A stretch of DNA of 64,000 bases from Zeugodacus cucurbitae. Taxonomy: Eukaryota > Arthropoda > Insecta > Diptera > Tephritidae. Below the pieces are notes generated by a model. It saw only the letters and a program-made list of their open reading frames with translations. It was not told the origin of the DNA and searched no databases. Both the position numbers and the translations under genes were made by a program. This document shows, one piece after another, positions 23,844 through 37,900 of the stretch (position 1 is its first letter; each line of letters opens with the position of its first letter). The DNA lies in contig NC_071669.1 of NCBI RefSeq assembly GCF_028554725.1, forward strand, positions 52,197,001-52,261,000, written 5' to 3'.

Positions 23844-25969
23844 TTCATTTCTAAAAATCAATAGATTCTTTTATCTTCTATTATTACTCAGCCGAGGCCA
23901 GATAATAATTTAAGAATGTTAACTAATTTCATATTTGCAATTATATATAGTATGTATGTAAGTATAGATGCTTAAATGCACTTGTAATCAAGATTTTCTA
24001 ATCGATATTGCAATAGTTATGGCATTTAATGCGAGTAGAGGTAAGCCAAATGGCTGTCAGACCAATTAAGTAGTAATTGGAAAAAAACTGCACGCAAGTA
24101 AAAATAATTATAGTTCAATAATGTAGACAATGATTACAAATGTATATGTATAAAAATAGAGATATATGTATGTATGTGATGGAATCCGTTTACATTTTCT
24201 GCAGTCGAATTCCTTAATACTTTATTAAAGGGCATGTATTATATATACATATGTATGTATGCATTTATATATTTTTCAAAGTATTTAGAGCACATATGTA
24301 TATATGTACCTATAAATTTTTGCGAGACAATGTATTTTCCCAAATTTGTTTCAAGTTCAACATAAACTCAAGCAAATCCCTAAGTGGCCTTTAGAAATTC
24401 CGTCTGAGTACTGCACGTTTGTTTTCCATCATTTCGTGAGATATTGGAAATTTCTGTTCACATGATCGTCGCCGTGACATTCATGTGTCGGTAAATCTAA
24501 TATACCGGTATGTATGAGGGAATTTCCCACGTGTTAGCAGAGCAGCGAAAGTGACAGCATTACTACCTATACACATGAGTATGGACGTGTGTGTGTGTGC
24601 TCGCACAAATAGCAGTTACGGTGTTCTATAAAGAAATAAACGCGCATTCAATGCACCGCCTTCCTGTTGCCGACACAAAGTGATTGCCATTCATATAACT
24701 GTGTGTCTGTATTATGTGTGTGTTTGTGTATTGCGGTCGGTGGCAGCAATCCCACGTAACACATTAGAGTGTCGGCTTTGCAAATGAATATGCTGCATAT
24801 TCTGACGTACAAAGAGTCGTTGCGATAAGTAGGTATGTTTGTACGTGCGTAAGTTTGCATGTGCTGATATCCAGTCGCAGTGACTAATCGCACGTTTAAA
24901 CTAACAACAAAGCGCCGACGCTGCATTTATGGTTGTTGTTGGAAGATTTTCAATGTGCACGATGGCGGGCGGACAGAATAAAAATACAATACATATATGT
25001 AAATGAGTGGATGCTTGTGGAGATGCCACTGTGGAAAAATAATAAATTTTCATGTATAAAGAAAAAAATCGCATGATATAAAATAATAATTTTTTTCTCT
25101 CATGAGACTTTTATAACAATTAGTTATACTAAAAAACTAATTCCAAACATTAATGATATTATATCCAAAACAATAAGAAATAATAATTTATTTTCAAACT
25201 TTTTATTTGACAAAGCGATGTTGCCGCTTGCATTTACATTATGCACAGCCACATACACCCAATAACAAGCGCCTGATAAATACAATGATGATTCAGCCCA
25301 CTGTGCGACAACAAGTTTGTGAAACAAAAACCCCAACAGATATTGAATATATGTGCATATATAGCGCAGAGATACGACAAAGGCGAGTGTTGATGACGCG
25401 CTCACTTTCATTGAGCTTGTCCGGTTGGCATTAAATTGTCACAATATCAAAGAAGTCATGCATATGCACATACATACATACAACAAAAAATTAATTAAGC
25501 AGCGACAGTAAAACAGTAAGAGTAAAATTACCAACACAACAGCAACAACAATAGAAACAGCAACAACAACAAAGAAGGAAGATGCGAAAAATGAGTTCAT
25601 CCGACTTTAACCCTGAAATGCTGAACACTCAACTCAGTTTAACTGCTGTTATGGGAAAAATTACGACTTTTATTTGATTTTCACTTCGGGCCAGCTGTCA
25701 GTCTTTAAAATTGAAATTGTATGTCATCTAACTGAGATTTTGTGGTGTAAATTAATTAATAAGCAAAAATGTATTATTAAGAAAATCCGTTTAATCATTT
25801 TATACAATTACTGTATAGTGGATTGTTACATACATACATACACACATACATACATACAAATATGTATGGTAATATGGATTTAAAATTGTAGCGAAAATGG
25901 ATACTCTGTGTATGAAAGCAAATACAAAGCCAATTAAAGCATCGGGAAATCACCGATTTTTTTTAATAA
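23844..25969. other. Intergenic or intronic DNA
   Basis: Contains TG/TATG microsatellites (24165-24320, 24588-24600) and a CAACAA-rich stretch at 25537-25572. Composition is more balanced at 24400-24960, but I find no conserved open frame. Confidence 0.4.
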
Positions 25970-25972
25970 TTA

Positions 25973-27283
25973 CACTGTGATAGTCAAAAAAAAGACAAGA
26001 CCAAATTCGACGGTTTCCCCCTATTTCGGGTCCTACGAATCGAACTGCATCATTACTTTTTTGAGTTACAATCATGGTTTCATACAAAATTTTTTTTTGA
26101 AGTTTTTCATCAAAGTGGCCCATTGTAAGAGAAAGGCACTTTTTTCTTCGGTCTCTAACTTTTTTAATGTTGACTTTTTTGGTAAACTTTCTTTGGCAAA
26201 GCTTCTCAGAATAAGTCCGTCTTTAAGTTCTTAGATGACTGTAAACCCCAAAATCAATGTTTTTTGTGTCCTTATAGCCAATATGTAAAAAAAACTGAAA
26301 TTTAATCGATTTTTTTAATGTTTTTGCCCTCAGGTTTCGTCAATATTTTAATTTACCCTTTAATACTTATACATTAAGTGACACCCCATCACATTATAAA
26401 CAATTGCTTAGGAATGCACCGGTCTGAAGATTGGAAAAAATATGTATATGACATGGTAGACGCTTTTGAAGAAATAGGTGTGAATATGTCCTTAAAAATT
26501 TATTTCTTTCACCATCACAAGGACCATTTTGAGCAGCAAGTTCCGACTGAATCCGATGAGCATGGATAAAGATTTCATCAAGTCGCCGCCCCCTTGAGCA
26601 TTGGTACAGCGGAAAAAAGCTTGACTCGTTGCTTGCAGATTTGTGTTGGACATTGATAGATGTCTTATTAAATTTAATTTAAATATTGTGTACAAATTTA
26701 TGATACTTATTGATAACAGTTATAAGATACAAAAAGAATAAAATAGCATACAAACATAGTTAGTGTAGCTTTTTTAAAAAATACAAATTTTGTTAAGTTT
26801 TTTTTTCTAATGGTTAGTTTTCTCAGAACGTTGTCTTTGCTTAAGTTTCTTACTATTACAAGATGTCACTTAATGTATAAGTATCAAAGGGTAAATTAAA
26901 ATATTGACGAAACCTGAGGGCAAAAACATTAAAAAAATGGATTAAATTTCAGTTTTTTCGACATATTGGCTATAAGGACACAAAAAACATTGATTTTGGG
27001 GTTTACAGCCATCTAAGAACTTAAAGACGGACTTATTCTGAGAAGCTTTGCCAAAGAAAGTTTACCAAAAAAGTCAACATTAAAAAAGTTAGAGACCGAA
27101 GAAAAAAGTGCCTTTCTCTTACAATGGGCCACTTTGATGAAAAACTTCAAAAAAAAATTTTGTATGAAACCATGATTGTAACTCAAAAAAGTAATGATGC
27201 AGTTCGATTCGTAGGACCCGAAATAGGGGGAAACCGTCGAATTTGGTCTTGTCTTTTTTTTTTGGAAAAAAACTATCACAGTG
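25973..27283. mobile_element. 1.3-kb CACTA-like element with about 400-bp terminal inverted repeats
   Basis: Begins CACTGTGATAGT and ends ACTATCACAGTG, with TTA on both outer sides (25970-25972 and 27284-27286). The arms 25973-26388 and 26870-27283 are inverted copies of each other with only small differences. For example, 'acttaaagacggacttattc' is mirrored between about 26210-26229 and 27019-27038. Between the arms lies a 480-bp core with a decayed coding fragment. End sequence and 3-bp duplication match the fold-back element at 21734. The 85- and 88-codon open frames in the arms are the same arm read from the two strands, not genes. Confidence 0.87.
26410..26657 (+). pseudogene. Decayed coding fragment inside the CACTG element
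   Basis: Open from about 26378 to a TAA at 26567-26569. It reads on in the same frame (RFHQVAAPL...) to a TGA at about 26657. Core residues are DMVDAFEEIGVNMSLKIYFF then HHHKDHFEQQ and SDEHG-stop-RFHQ. The pattern NMSLKIHFL-HSHLDFF-LG-SDE-GERFHQD is one I recognise from a widespread uncharacterised arthropod protein family often linked to repeats. It also resembles the K-H-x-H-x-F-x-SEQ-xE-x-H block near the C-terminus of animal CACTA transposases. One in-frame stop and the small size make it a relic. The family link is inference. Confidence 0.5.
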
Positions 27284-27286
27284 TTA

Positions 27287-30200
27287 TATACAATTTTGCT
27301 TTTAATAGAAAAGGGTGGCTAAAGCTCATTATATTTGAAATATTTTTGAAAAAAAGAGATCAAAAGTAATTAATGAAACGCTATATTTTCATTTAAATAA
27401 TGTTGATACCCAAAATTCGCTTTACGAGTTCGTTCTTTGTGCAGCAGCCTTTTTTAAGTGATTTGCAATACTTCTTGCATGTCATATGGGCACCAAAGTC
27501 TATGAACGCAAAGGCTGTTTCGGAGGAACTCGTTAAAAAATCTGTCAAATGATTTTGAATGGCTATAAAATGAAGTTAATAGAGCAAGCTGATACTTCGA
27601 AGAAATCAAAAAATGTAGTTGTAGTAATGCGAAGACTCTATAATCTAAACGGGAATCACGTGAGTTCCAATCAACCGATTCATCATGTTTCAAATCAATG
27701 AAAACGAAAGCGAATTCGCATGAAATGGTCTTTGGACTGTTTTTGGATTCACTATATTCTTCGAATCTGGCCTTAAACTTGTTTCGGTTCTTGGACCTTA
27801 AAATAATGCTCGCCTTAAACTAGTGGCAATGAATAGGTAAATGAGACTGAAATTATTGAGTAGTTGAGACTTACTTGGTACTTCTATACGGGAACTTTCG
27901 GATTATGGATATTCATGGGTCGTAGAAGTGAAGAAACGGTATAAGTAGAGTGAAAACCTGGGACCTTTCACACTTGTTATTCAAACTTAACACTTAACCT
28001 AACTATTACAGGTTTTTTAAGAACTGAAGCAATTGTAAAGCTTTTAATGCTAAAATCACTTATTCTTCTCAAACTTAATGGTTTGGTTTTTAAGTAAAAA
28101 TTAAAAATTTTTACGAAATATTGTAATATTCAGCAGAATACGGACCCATTTCTGATATCTATGATAAATTTTCAATATTTTTCGAACATTAAGCGTAAAA
28201 ATAATCTTAATTATTTAGAAAACAAATTTTTGAGCTTCTTCTTGAAAGTAAAAAAAAAAAATAGATCAGAACTTTTAAGAATATATTACGAATAAATAGG
28301 ACTTTATAATATATAGTTCTAGTTGGAGTTTCTTGAAAATAATGTTCGATAATAAAAGTCAGTATTCGAATATATAGCTAAAAATTACAAGTAATGCGAA
28401 TTTGGTAAAATTTAAATCGAGTCGCAGAATTAGAAATCATGCTAAATATTGAAGAGCACAAATTATCATTTCATCAGTTTGACGAGACTATTAATTAATT
28501 AATTTTATTTTAGTAAATAATAATTCAAAAATATTTCTACACTGAACCGTTAGTCAAACGCCATGCAGCGTATCATAGATAAAACCTATAGCGAATCAGT
28601 ATAATATATTCAATGAGCATATTCATTATATTACTATTAATATGCGTTTCTGCATAGACTATGCACATTAATTTAATCACACACACACACGCATGAATAC
28701 TTAATCATATACTGTATGCATTTATTAACAACAAAAACAAAAAATCGTGATGTCCGCAATCTTTTTGTCTTCGGCCGACAGCGACTGGTTGACTGCATAC
28801 GCTTTGCAAGCATACAAAATTAAAGCACATTATATTATGCTATATATATGTATGTATGTGTGTTTGCAGCCATATATAGCATAGTTAATTGTATATTTAT
28901 GCCAACGCATGTGTTACTAATGCCGCCGCCACCGCCTCTGCTTTGTTATTTGGTGTCGGTGGCATTTCGTGCAACGGAAGTAACACTTATGAGCCTATTA
29001 TGTGGCACTCATTGACGTTCGTTCGCATAAAATCCGACGCATTGCCACATTGCCACACAACAACGGTCGTTGCTATTGGGGCGTCAAATAAAATTATTCG
29101 CATCAATCGCGCGCAAATAGAGGCGTATGCGAGTGTGTATATATATATATATATATATATATGTGTGAATGCAGAATTCTATGAAAGATACTTAAAGCAC
29201 TTTATTTATAATTGTGAAACAATAGCATGTAAAATGTAAATATACTAGATAATGCAATGGCGAAATGACCAGTAGATTGCACATTCGCTTACTTTATATA
29301 TTTATAAAAAGCAGAAATTTATTTATATGCAATGCACTCGATACATATTCATATATATCTATATGAGTATATATGAGATATATGGAGGTTGTTGCACGCA
29401 GTAATGCCATATGCGGGCGTTAAGTATAATTTTATTATAAATAATGGCATTGATGGCATTCAATTCTTTTTTTTTTGAGAATATTTATTTTCAGTTATAT
29501 TTTCATATTTCTGTAGAATTAATTATGCGGCACGGAAATGCGTGAATATGGTTCAAAATACAGAAATGCGTTGCGGGTTCTTTTGTGGTAAATTCTAATG
29601 GTAGATAACTGGTAAACATACACACGTCAGAAATTATATATTTATATGTATGGATGTGTATGTATTTCAATATGTGTATTTTAAATTAACTGCCCGAATA
29701 TATTTTATTTGGCATATTTTTAATTCATGAAAAATTTTGGGTTAAATATCACAAATGTTAAATGAGTTCTATCTAATTTAAGTAAATTAATATGAAATTA
29801 TATAATTAGATTGCATATTAAATTATTTAATTAAATGAGTGAAATTAATATATTTTCAGAAGAAAATTATTCATTTCAAATTTATGACGGATTTTTAAAG
29901 GATTTTTATACCTTTGTACTACAATATACATACATATATGTATATTTGTTTAAAACAGAAAAAATCACTAAAATGTTGGTTTAAACAAATTAATTAGATC
30001 AATTTCCATAGAACAATTGGTTGTTGTTGTCGACGCAGCGGAAATTTAGGCATTTTTTGTGCACAAATTAAATAGATTTGTATCCAAGTCCAGCACAATT
30101 AAAGCCTAAAGACAATTTAGAATGTTACTAAATGCAATTAAGACAAATTTCTTGGTTATGAGGTGCGGAGAAGAGTAAAAGTGCCGAGGTCTGTTATTTA

Positions 30201-30295
30201 ACAGGTTCAAGACTACTCACAACTTGCATAAAAGTGTCCAAGTGAAAAAACTGAATATGCGGATAATCTGAAATGCTGAAAGGTATGGTCTGATC
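27287..30295. other. Intergenic or intronic DNA
   Basis: No repeat boundary recognised. 28740-29115 is richer in G+C than its surroundings and is followed by a TA dinucleotide run (29138-29161). The 116-codon open frame at 28889 has no recognisable domain. Confidence 0.4.
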
Positions 30296-30964
30296 AAAAT
30301 AAAATAAAATAAAATAAAATAAAATAAAAGAAAATAAAATAAATTAAAATAAAATAAAATAAAATAAAATAAAATAAAATAAAATAAAATAAAATAAAAT
30401 AAAATAAAATAAAATAAAATAAAATAAAATAAAATAAAATAAAATAAAATAAAATAAAATAAAAAAAAATAAATTAAAATAAAATAAAATAAAATAAAAT
30501 AAAATAAATTAAAATAAAAGAAAATAAAATAAATTAAAATAAAATAAAATAAAATAAAATAAAATAAAATAAAATAAAATAAAATAAATTAAAATAAAAT
30601 AAAATAAAATAAAATAAAATAAAATAAAATAAAATAAATTAAAATAAAATAAAATAAAATAAAATAAAATAAAATAAAATAAAATAAAATAAAATAAAAT
30701 AAAATAAAATAAAATAAAATAAAATAAAATAAAATAAAATAAAATAAAATAAAATAAAATAAAATAAAATAAAATAAAATAAAATAAAATAAAATAAAAT
30801 AAAATAAAATAAAATAAAATAAAATAAAATAAAATAAAATAAAATAAAATAAAAAAAAATATAATAAAATAAAAAATAAAATAAAGTTAAATTAAATTAA
30901 ATTAAATAAAATCAAATAAAAAAAAATAAAAAAATGAAATGAAATGAAATGAAATAAAATAAAA
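30296..30964 (+). repeat. (AAAAT)n microsatellite, array 1
   Basis: About 670 bp of AAAAT pentamers. It is almost perfect from 30661 to 30850, with AAATT, AAAAG and A-run interruptions elsewhere and a degenerating right edge (AAATT, AAATG units). Confidence 0.97.
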
Positions 30965-33929
30965 TGGAAACAAAAAAATAAATTGAACTTGGGTTCAATA
31001 AATATGTTTTCGAATTTATTGTTAAACTGCTGTTTAACATTTAAATAATATATTGAGCTTCGGTTATATATTAATTATATATTTTCTTGTTAAACTTCAG
31101 TATAATGTTTAAAGGAAAATGCGACTTTTCTTTAAAATAAAATAAAATAAATTTACTACTCATATATTTTTAATTCAGTATCTTAGTACTTGTAAAAAGA
31201 AATGCATTTCACTGAATAGGTCACTCCTTCCAACACAATTTAGCACACAAACATAATTACATACATGTCAAAAAGATAAATAGTCTGGCGACGCATTGTA
31301 GACTTGAACCTACATGTCATCGACATACAGACATAATCGTATGCATGAACTACTCATGTAAAATACTTTTATTGTTTCTCAGTCAGCCGGGTGTGGGCCT
31401 TATAATGCGAATGTTTAAATTCAATTTGCACAACTACATGCAGTCCGCTTTGAATATGCAACAAAAAGAGTGCAAAACATGATGGCAACGTTGGGCGGGC
31501 GGACAGTGAACTGGCGGACGCGCAATGCAACCAGACAGCCAGACAAAATCCACTTTACGGCCAACTTGCTGGCATTAAATGCAACAAATAAGCGCACATG
31601 TACACATATGAGTGTGTGTGTGTGTGCGAGTACGCACAGGTATCGCTAGACAAAGAAGGAAGTGGCGGCGGCAGGAAGTAAACATGTGCATATATACATA
31701 TATATGTATGTACCGTAAAGCTTTATAAGGTACGCATTTGGCTATAAAACGTACTAAACGAATCGAAAGACCAACAAATTGAACCAGCTATTGGTTAGTA
31801 GTGCGCTTAAATGGTCAAAACGCAGATATATACATACACCCGTTTATTTGTATGCCTGTAAGTGCGTATTATATATGTATTATATGCTTTTGTGTAGACA
31901 CGTATCTGACGATAAAGTCGATAGCCCGTTGGGCAACAACAGACAGACAGACAGACAGACAGACATATGAGCAACGGCAAAAAGTGTGGCAAACATAGCA
32001 ATAAATAGCCGACAAATGGCGAATGGAATTGGAATGCGGTATGGTATGATTTCGAACGGAATGCTAGCTGCCATTGATGGCGTTGCCACGTTGCCACCAC
32101 TTGGGCGCATACAAATATGAATGTACATATACGAATATATATATGCATATAGTTGGACGCTCAGCTTATATGCATGCATGGTGTACCGGTAAATGAGCAA
32201 AACAATTTTAAAACAACAACAAAAATAGCAAAAACATAGCAACAAATAAAATAATAAAAAGTGGAATGCACTCATTGTAAAAAAAATCAAATTGGAAAAA
32301 AATGTGGCAAAGTAGAAAATGACAACAACAATCAATTTGTATGAATTGTTGCGACGACCGTTGACTGCTGGAATCCATAGCGGTATTTGCAATAATGTGG
32401 CAGAAAATTAGTAGAAATTTTGCACACCAGTAAGCGCATATACCCACATACATGCACATACATACATATTTCGATATATGTACGTGTGTGTTATGTTTGT
32501 ATGTATGTATGGGTGTTATAAGTGCGGTTAATTGTTGTAGCAAACTGGTGAAAATAAAAATAAATCAAAAAGTGTTAGAAATACTGTTTAAACGACTTAT
32601 GTTAGTGACAAGCAAGCAAATGGTTCGTTTATTATATTGTTTTTGTTTTTCGAGAAATGGTGACTAAGTTCACTGTAAAAATAGCACAAAAAATAAGCGA
32701 TAAAAAAAAGAATGTTGGTTACGATTACAATGTGCTTACACGCTTAAGAAATATGGTTTTAGAGCAAAAATTTTACACAAAATTAAATCTGATTAACAAA
32801 CAGCTGGTACATAAAGAATTTAATTATTTATGTTTCTATTGTATTTGTTCAAGAATTTTCTGGAATTTTGCTTGCACGATTGAATATTTATCAATTATAG
32901 TTAAAAAAATTTTAGATTTATTTAAAATTATATGGCAGCATATTTGCAAGTATTGTTTTCAAATATTAAATTTTGGAAAAATATATTTCAGCAATAATTT
33001 TTATTATAAATATTGCGTTGAAAAAAAATATTTTTTTTAAGTATATTTTTTTTATTTAAAAAAATAATAAAAATAAATAAAATAAAAAAAATATATATAA
33101 CATAGAAATCACTTAGAAAACAAATGTGTTGAATTGAATATAGATAAAAACAGTAAACACTCTGCACTCTCAAGTGCAGTCAGGCATTGGCTCAAGGTGC
33201 TCTATTAAATATTAATCATTCCAAATATTACTTTTATATATATTAACACCTTTAAGACACAGGTCTCGAGATAAACATTCTTAAGAAACAAAAATTCTAA
33301 TAATGTATAGTCTACTTTTAGGCGCTTGGACGCGATGAATTTTATTTGAATTGTTACATAAAGCTTTAAGGAGATTCAGCGCGTTTATGTTAGGCTTCTA
33401 GGTAGATAGAGAGAGAGAGAGAGGGAGGATAAACCGGAAGTAAGACATCAATAATAATAACGGTGTACTCTATGTACATACTTATCGAGAGATTCAAATG
33501 TGAGGAACACACAGAAATAGGGTACTTCAGAGCAACTTCTGTATAGTAGGGAATTCCTAACGTGAACTGTATCAGACCTGAAATTGTTTGTGTATTTTGG
33601 GCTCATACAAATAATGAATGCTCGAGGAATACCCCTTTATTGGAACAGATCATATTACTTTTCGGTGAGTGGAAACTTAAGATTATGGGTGAGGTTACAG
33701 CGCATATCTTCGACACCTCACCTTCAGAGTTTCGAACATGACATGGAATGGACACAGGGTTATACTGAGGTTGAAACGATTAAATACAAATAGGTCTTCT
33801 GATGCTCAATATTCGAATTTAATTTAAATTATGCTGATAGATTAGAAGAAATTGCAGTTACTTTTGGGAGATTGCAGACAGGTATAATAATATATAACAT
33901 AGTTCAGAGATTATGTTTCTTATATACAT
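30965..33929. other. Intergenic or intronic DNA
   Basis: Includes a short (AAAAT)n remnant near 31135, a CAGA tetranucleotide run at 31939-31965 and TATG/CATA words. Several long but low-complexity open frames (for example 31880-32392 minus and 32657-33040 plus) show no domain and AT- or CA-driven composition. Confidence 0.45.
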
Positions 33930-34929
33930 AAGGGTGAGAGTATTTTTGATCTCAAACTACGGATGAGCTTATAATTTAAATGCATCACTTAGTTTTTTAA
34001 TTGCCCAAGAAACCATGGGTCTAAAATCAAAATAGAGCTTCCGGTTTTTAACGAGAAACTTTTCATTTTTTTTTTTTTTTTTTATACGTTACCTATCCAC
34101 CCATAAAAATTAAAATTGGAATGATTTGATTTTTTTTTAATAAATGAAAAGGAAAACAGTAACAACTACAAGAGTCGAAAATATAAAGCAGTGGCCGTAC
34201 AGAAAAATGCCGTTATATGGGAGGTGGCCGTAGTTTTTGCCCAATTTTAATCATTTTCATAATCTCACCTAACTAGGTACAATCTAAAATGTGTACCAAA
34301 TTTACACGAAATCGATAAAGTAGTTCCAGAGATTTACATATGCACTCAAACGGGCGATGACATGCCAAAATTTTCATATAGTCGGATTTCTGGCTGCAAT
34401 ACAACACCGAATACCAAACTCAAGATGTTTCCCTTCAACAGTTATTAAAATTTCTGATCTTTAGTGTTTTCAAAAATTACCGTTATATGGCAGGTGGGCG
34501 TGGTTTTTGTCCGCTTTTGATAATTTTCCAAATATCGCTTACATAGGCATAATGTAATACGCATACAGAATTTGAAAATAATCGGTGAGGTGGTTCCAGA
34601 GATATACATACATTTGAACTCATAAGTGGGCAGTGCCACGCCCCCTATACAAAATTTTTGTACTGTCGAATTATCTGCTTAAATACAACATCACATACCA
34701 AATTTGAGCAAATTAGCTTCGATATCTTCAAAACAAGCAAACAATCGACAGTGGAATAGGAATTGGATTTTTTTTTTTTACAAAATACAATATACGAAAG
34801 TTTCTCGTTAAAAACCGGAAGCTCGATTTTCATTTTAGACCAATGGTTTCTTGCGCAAATTTTCTTAGAATTCATCGTAGTTTACGATTTTGATAACCGC
34901 TTTGTCAAGAAAAAAATTGACCCACTCTA
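33930..34929. mobile_element. About 1-kb inverted-repeat element with an internal duplicated module
   Basis: Strong inverted arms of about 63 bp: 33999-34061 and 34797-34860, both containing GAGCTTCCGGTTTTTAACGA in opposite directions. Weaker symmetry continues outward to AGGGTGAGAGTATTTTT (33931) and its mirror around ATTGACCCACTCTA (34916-34929). Between the arms are two diverged direct copies of a roughly 260-bp module (34208-34470 and 34480-34735), each starting CCGTTATATGG(G/C)AGGTGG. No transposase. Outer ends approximate. Confidence 0.7.
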
Positions 34930-37900
34930 ATGTGTATATTAACAGCACTTGTTGTTGTTATTCACAAATATGGTTTTAAAAACAAAATTTGCTGTTATGT
35001 TGCTTAGTTAGTTAGCTAAAAATATATCGGCAATCTATTTTTGTACCACTGAACACAATCACATACATAATGACGTCATTAGCAAGGATATAAAGGCGCG
35101 AAAATGTGAAATAAAGTAATAATAAAATAGGGTATACGAGCAGCAGGTGTGAGCTAAATGTGAATTCTTTAGAAACGTATACATAGGATCAAATATACAT
35201 GTATATATAATAAATATAAATATTTCTTCCTATTACTCCTGGAGCACATGGCCACAATACATAATTATACACACTCTTATATGTTTTACATAACTTTAAA
35301 CACACAAAAAACTTATTAGATAAATAGATAAGCAATAACATGGAAAAAGCGTAAAATGATATTAAAAAAAAATTCATAATGAGAAAGACTACGAAAATGT
35401 GCAAATTGAGATAAGACAAATTGCTAAGAGAAAGCCTAAAACAGAGTATAAAAGTTTTAGGTCGAAAAACAAATTAAGCAAAAATGTTAACAAGAAAAAT
35501 TAAAAAAGAATAATAAGTTGAGGCCAAATTAAACACAAATACATATATACTTATAGAGAAATGTTCATGTAGATGCATATCTACATGCCAAAGGCGATAA
35601 CACACCTCAACCAAAAGTTTGTTTGTTCATACTTATGAATATGTAATTAAGTATGTATGTATGTATGCATATACCTGTGTACTTTTGTTTGAATAATAAA
35701 CATGAAAAATAGCCAAATTGATGTGTTAATTGTTGGGCAAGAGCGAAAGAAATAAATTGTTTTCCAAACAAACTTTGATAATACCAACAACAATACAATG
35801 AAATAGACTCATAAAAAGTTAGAGAGTTTAATATATCAGTGTGTAATTGTGAGGTGCTTTTTTTTCAAATAAAATTTAGTTTTAAGAAAAAATTTAGGAA
35901 ATGTGTTCATAAAATAAATCGGAAAGGTTTTTGAAACTAATAAAATTCAAAAAAATCTCTAATTTTTGGAATAAAAAAATTGTTTGGTTTATTATGATAT
36001 GGTTGATTAGTTGATAGTGAGATACTTGACGGCAAGTTATCTTATAATGTCTGTAGTGTAAGTGACCATCTTAAGAAATCCAAAAACTTTCGCTTCCATT
36101 GGATGAAAAGGAGTTTTTCGTGAAGACTTTGTTCTCAGATTATTATCAACTTAGAACCTGCTGAAATTGTTTGGATAAAATAATTGGGATAAAAGTTATC
36201 CTTAAACTCTAATCATAGCATTTCATCGAAGTTTCATAAAACCCTTCAGATATAGTCGTTTGTCTACCCACTGTTCTAACTCCAGCTATTTTTCTGGTAC
36301 CCCAAATGCTGGACGCTGGCATGGCCCGACGTGTTCTAGGACGGATTGGTACTTGACACTGCATTTTTACTGACCTCAAAAATCTGAGATTAACCATAAT
36401 AATTCCGATAACTTATTTGAAGATGTGAATATCACCCTTTGTGTTTTTCGGCCACGCGCATAGAAATATCAATCCAGTTGAACAACTGTGAAATCGAAAT
36501 GTAATGGCTAAGAAGTCACAGTCTAAACCGACGAAATTATGGAGGGTCATATAAATTTTGGGAACGTTCATTTGTAGGAAAATAACAAACAAAGGCAACA
36601 AAATTGGTTAAGGATTTTTGAAAAATATTTCATGTAGTCTATAGAAACATATAAAAGCATCAAGACGACATAACATCTACATTAGCTCAAGAAGAGCTGA
36701 GAAAAGACAACACAACTAGTATCGAATTTATTTTTCACTGAGTTACAGATCCTGGCGGTAGTGGATATCGAGGTTTCAATTGAGCATTTCTAATTGACGC
36801 GTCATAAATAAATTAAATGTCAATCAAAGAAAGGAAGCACTGGAAATCGCCTTATTATTGGAACGATCACACACAACTAATAGAGGAAAATGACGCAGAA
36901 AATGACAAAGGAAGCAAAAAATGGCTAATTCAATGTTATTTGCGCTACAAAAAAACAACAGTGTAATTTACAAACAAAGAATGAAGAAAAACAAAAAATT
37001 ATATATATAAAATAAAAAAAGCACTGACAAAGCCAGCGGCGACGTCACAACGCCAACGTCATGTGCCATTATTTTTGGAGGGTTGAAAACACGCGTATAT
37101 TAAATTATCAGAGCAGAGAAAATCGCTAAAAATATATACGTACGGTAAATTAAGGTAGCAAGCGAGGGGGGAGCTAAGGGAGCAGAAATTAGCGGGACTA
37201 TTGGTAGACGAATGGGAGCACAAGCAAAAACGAAAATTTTGTATTTATTTCAATATGTATGTGCGTGTTTGTAATTGTAAATGTAGAGCGTGCTGACACA
37301 AGGGTGCAATGACTGACTGGCTGGTTGGCTGGAGTTAAGAGTTCGCACGCGTGAAACAAATGGAATCAATGTAACAAAGGAAAACAACTGAAGAACAAGA
37401 ACAAGCGCGTAAAAATAAGAAAGCAAAATTGTTAACACCAAAGTAGAAAGGAGTAAAAGGCAGGCGGCAATTACAACAACTGCGTAAAATGCCAAGGCGA
37501 CAATAGTGGCATAGCGAAAAACTCAGCCGTGAAGCGGGGAGAGTTTCTATGGGTGTATGTTGATATGTATGTATGTGTGTGTGTTGTTGTGTTTGTGCCT
37601 AGTGAAAGGGGTGGCAAAGCTGTACTGGTGAAATCTTCAGCTGACCATGCAGGCGCACAACCAGCATGCTGCTGCTACTCAGTAGCAAAATATGCCAACA
37701 CACACACATAGAGATGCATGCAAGGCGGCCATTCATAGAATGGCACACGCTTGAAACAAAGCGTCAAACACCTTCAACCATTATGGCGATGTGCGAAGCG
37801 ACTCTGTTTACGGAAGCGTAGAATAATCCTGTATATCGTATGCATGTATGTGTGTGTGTGCGGTAAGGTGTGCTTGGTAAGGGTAGTTGTATGTATGTAT

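Noticed and set aside
25977..26234. 85-codon frame that reappears at 27013-27279 on the other strand
   Set aside because: It is one arm of the inverted-repeat element seen from both sides.
31272..31345. tRNA-like T-arm (GTAGGTTCAAGTCTAC on the minus strand)
   Set aside because: No matching acceptor stem, D-arm or anticodon arm could be folded around it.
31880..32392. 170-codon minus-strand frame
   Set aside because: Composition follows CA/TG and T-rich tracts, several overlapping frames coexist, and no domain is visible.
32657..33040. 127-codon plus-strand frame
   Set aside because: Extremely AT-rich codons (Lys, Asn, Ile, Phe, Tyr), no recognisable domain and no neighbouring exons.
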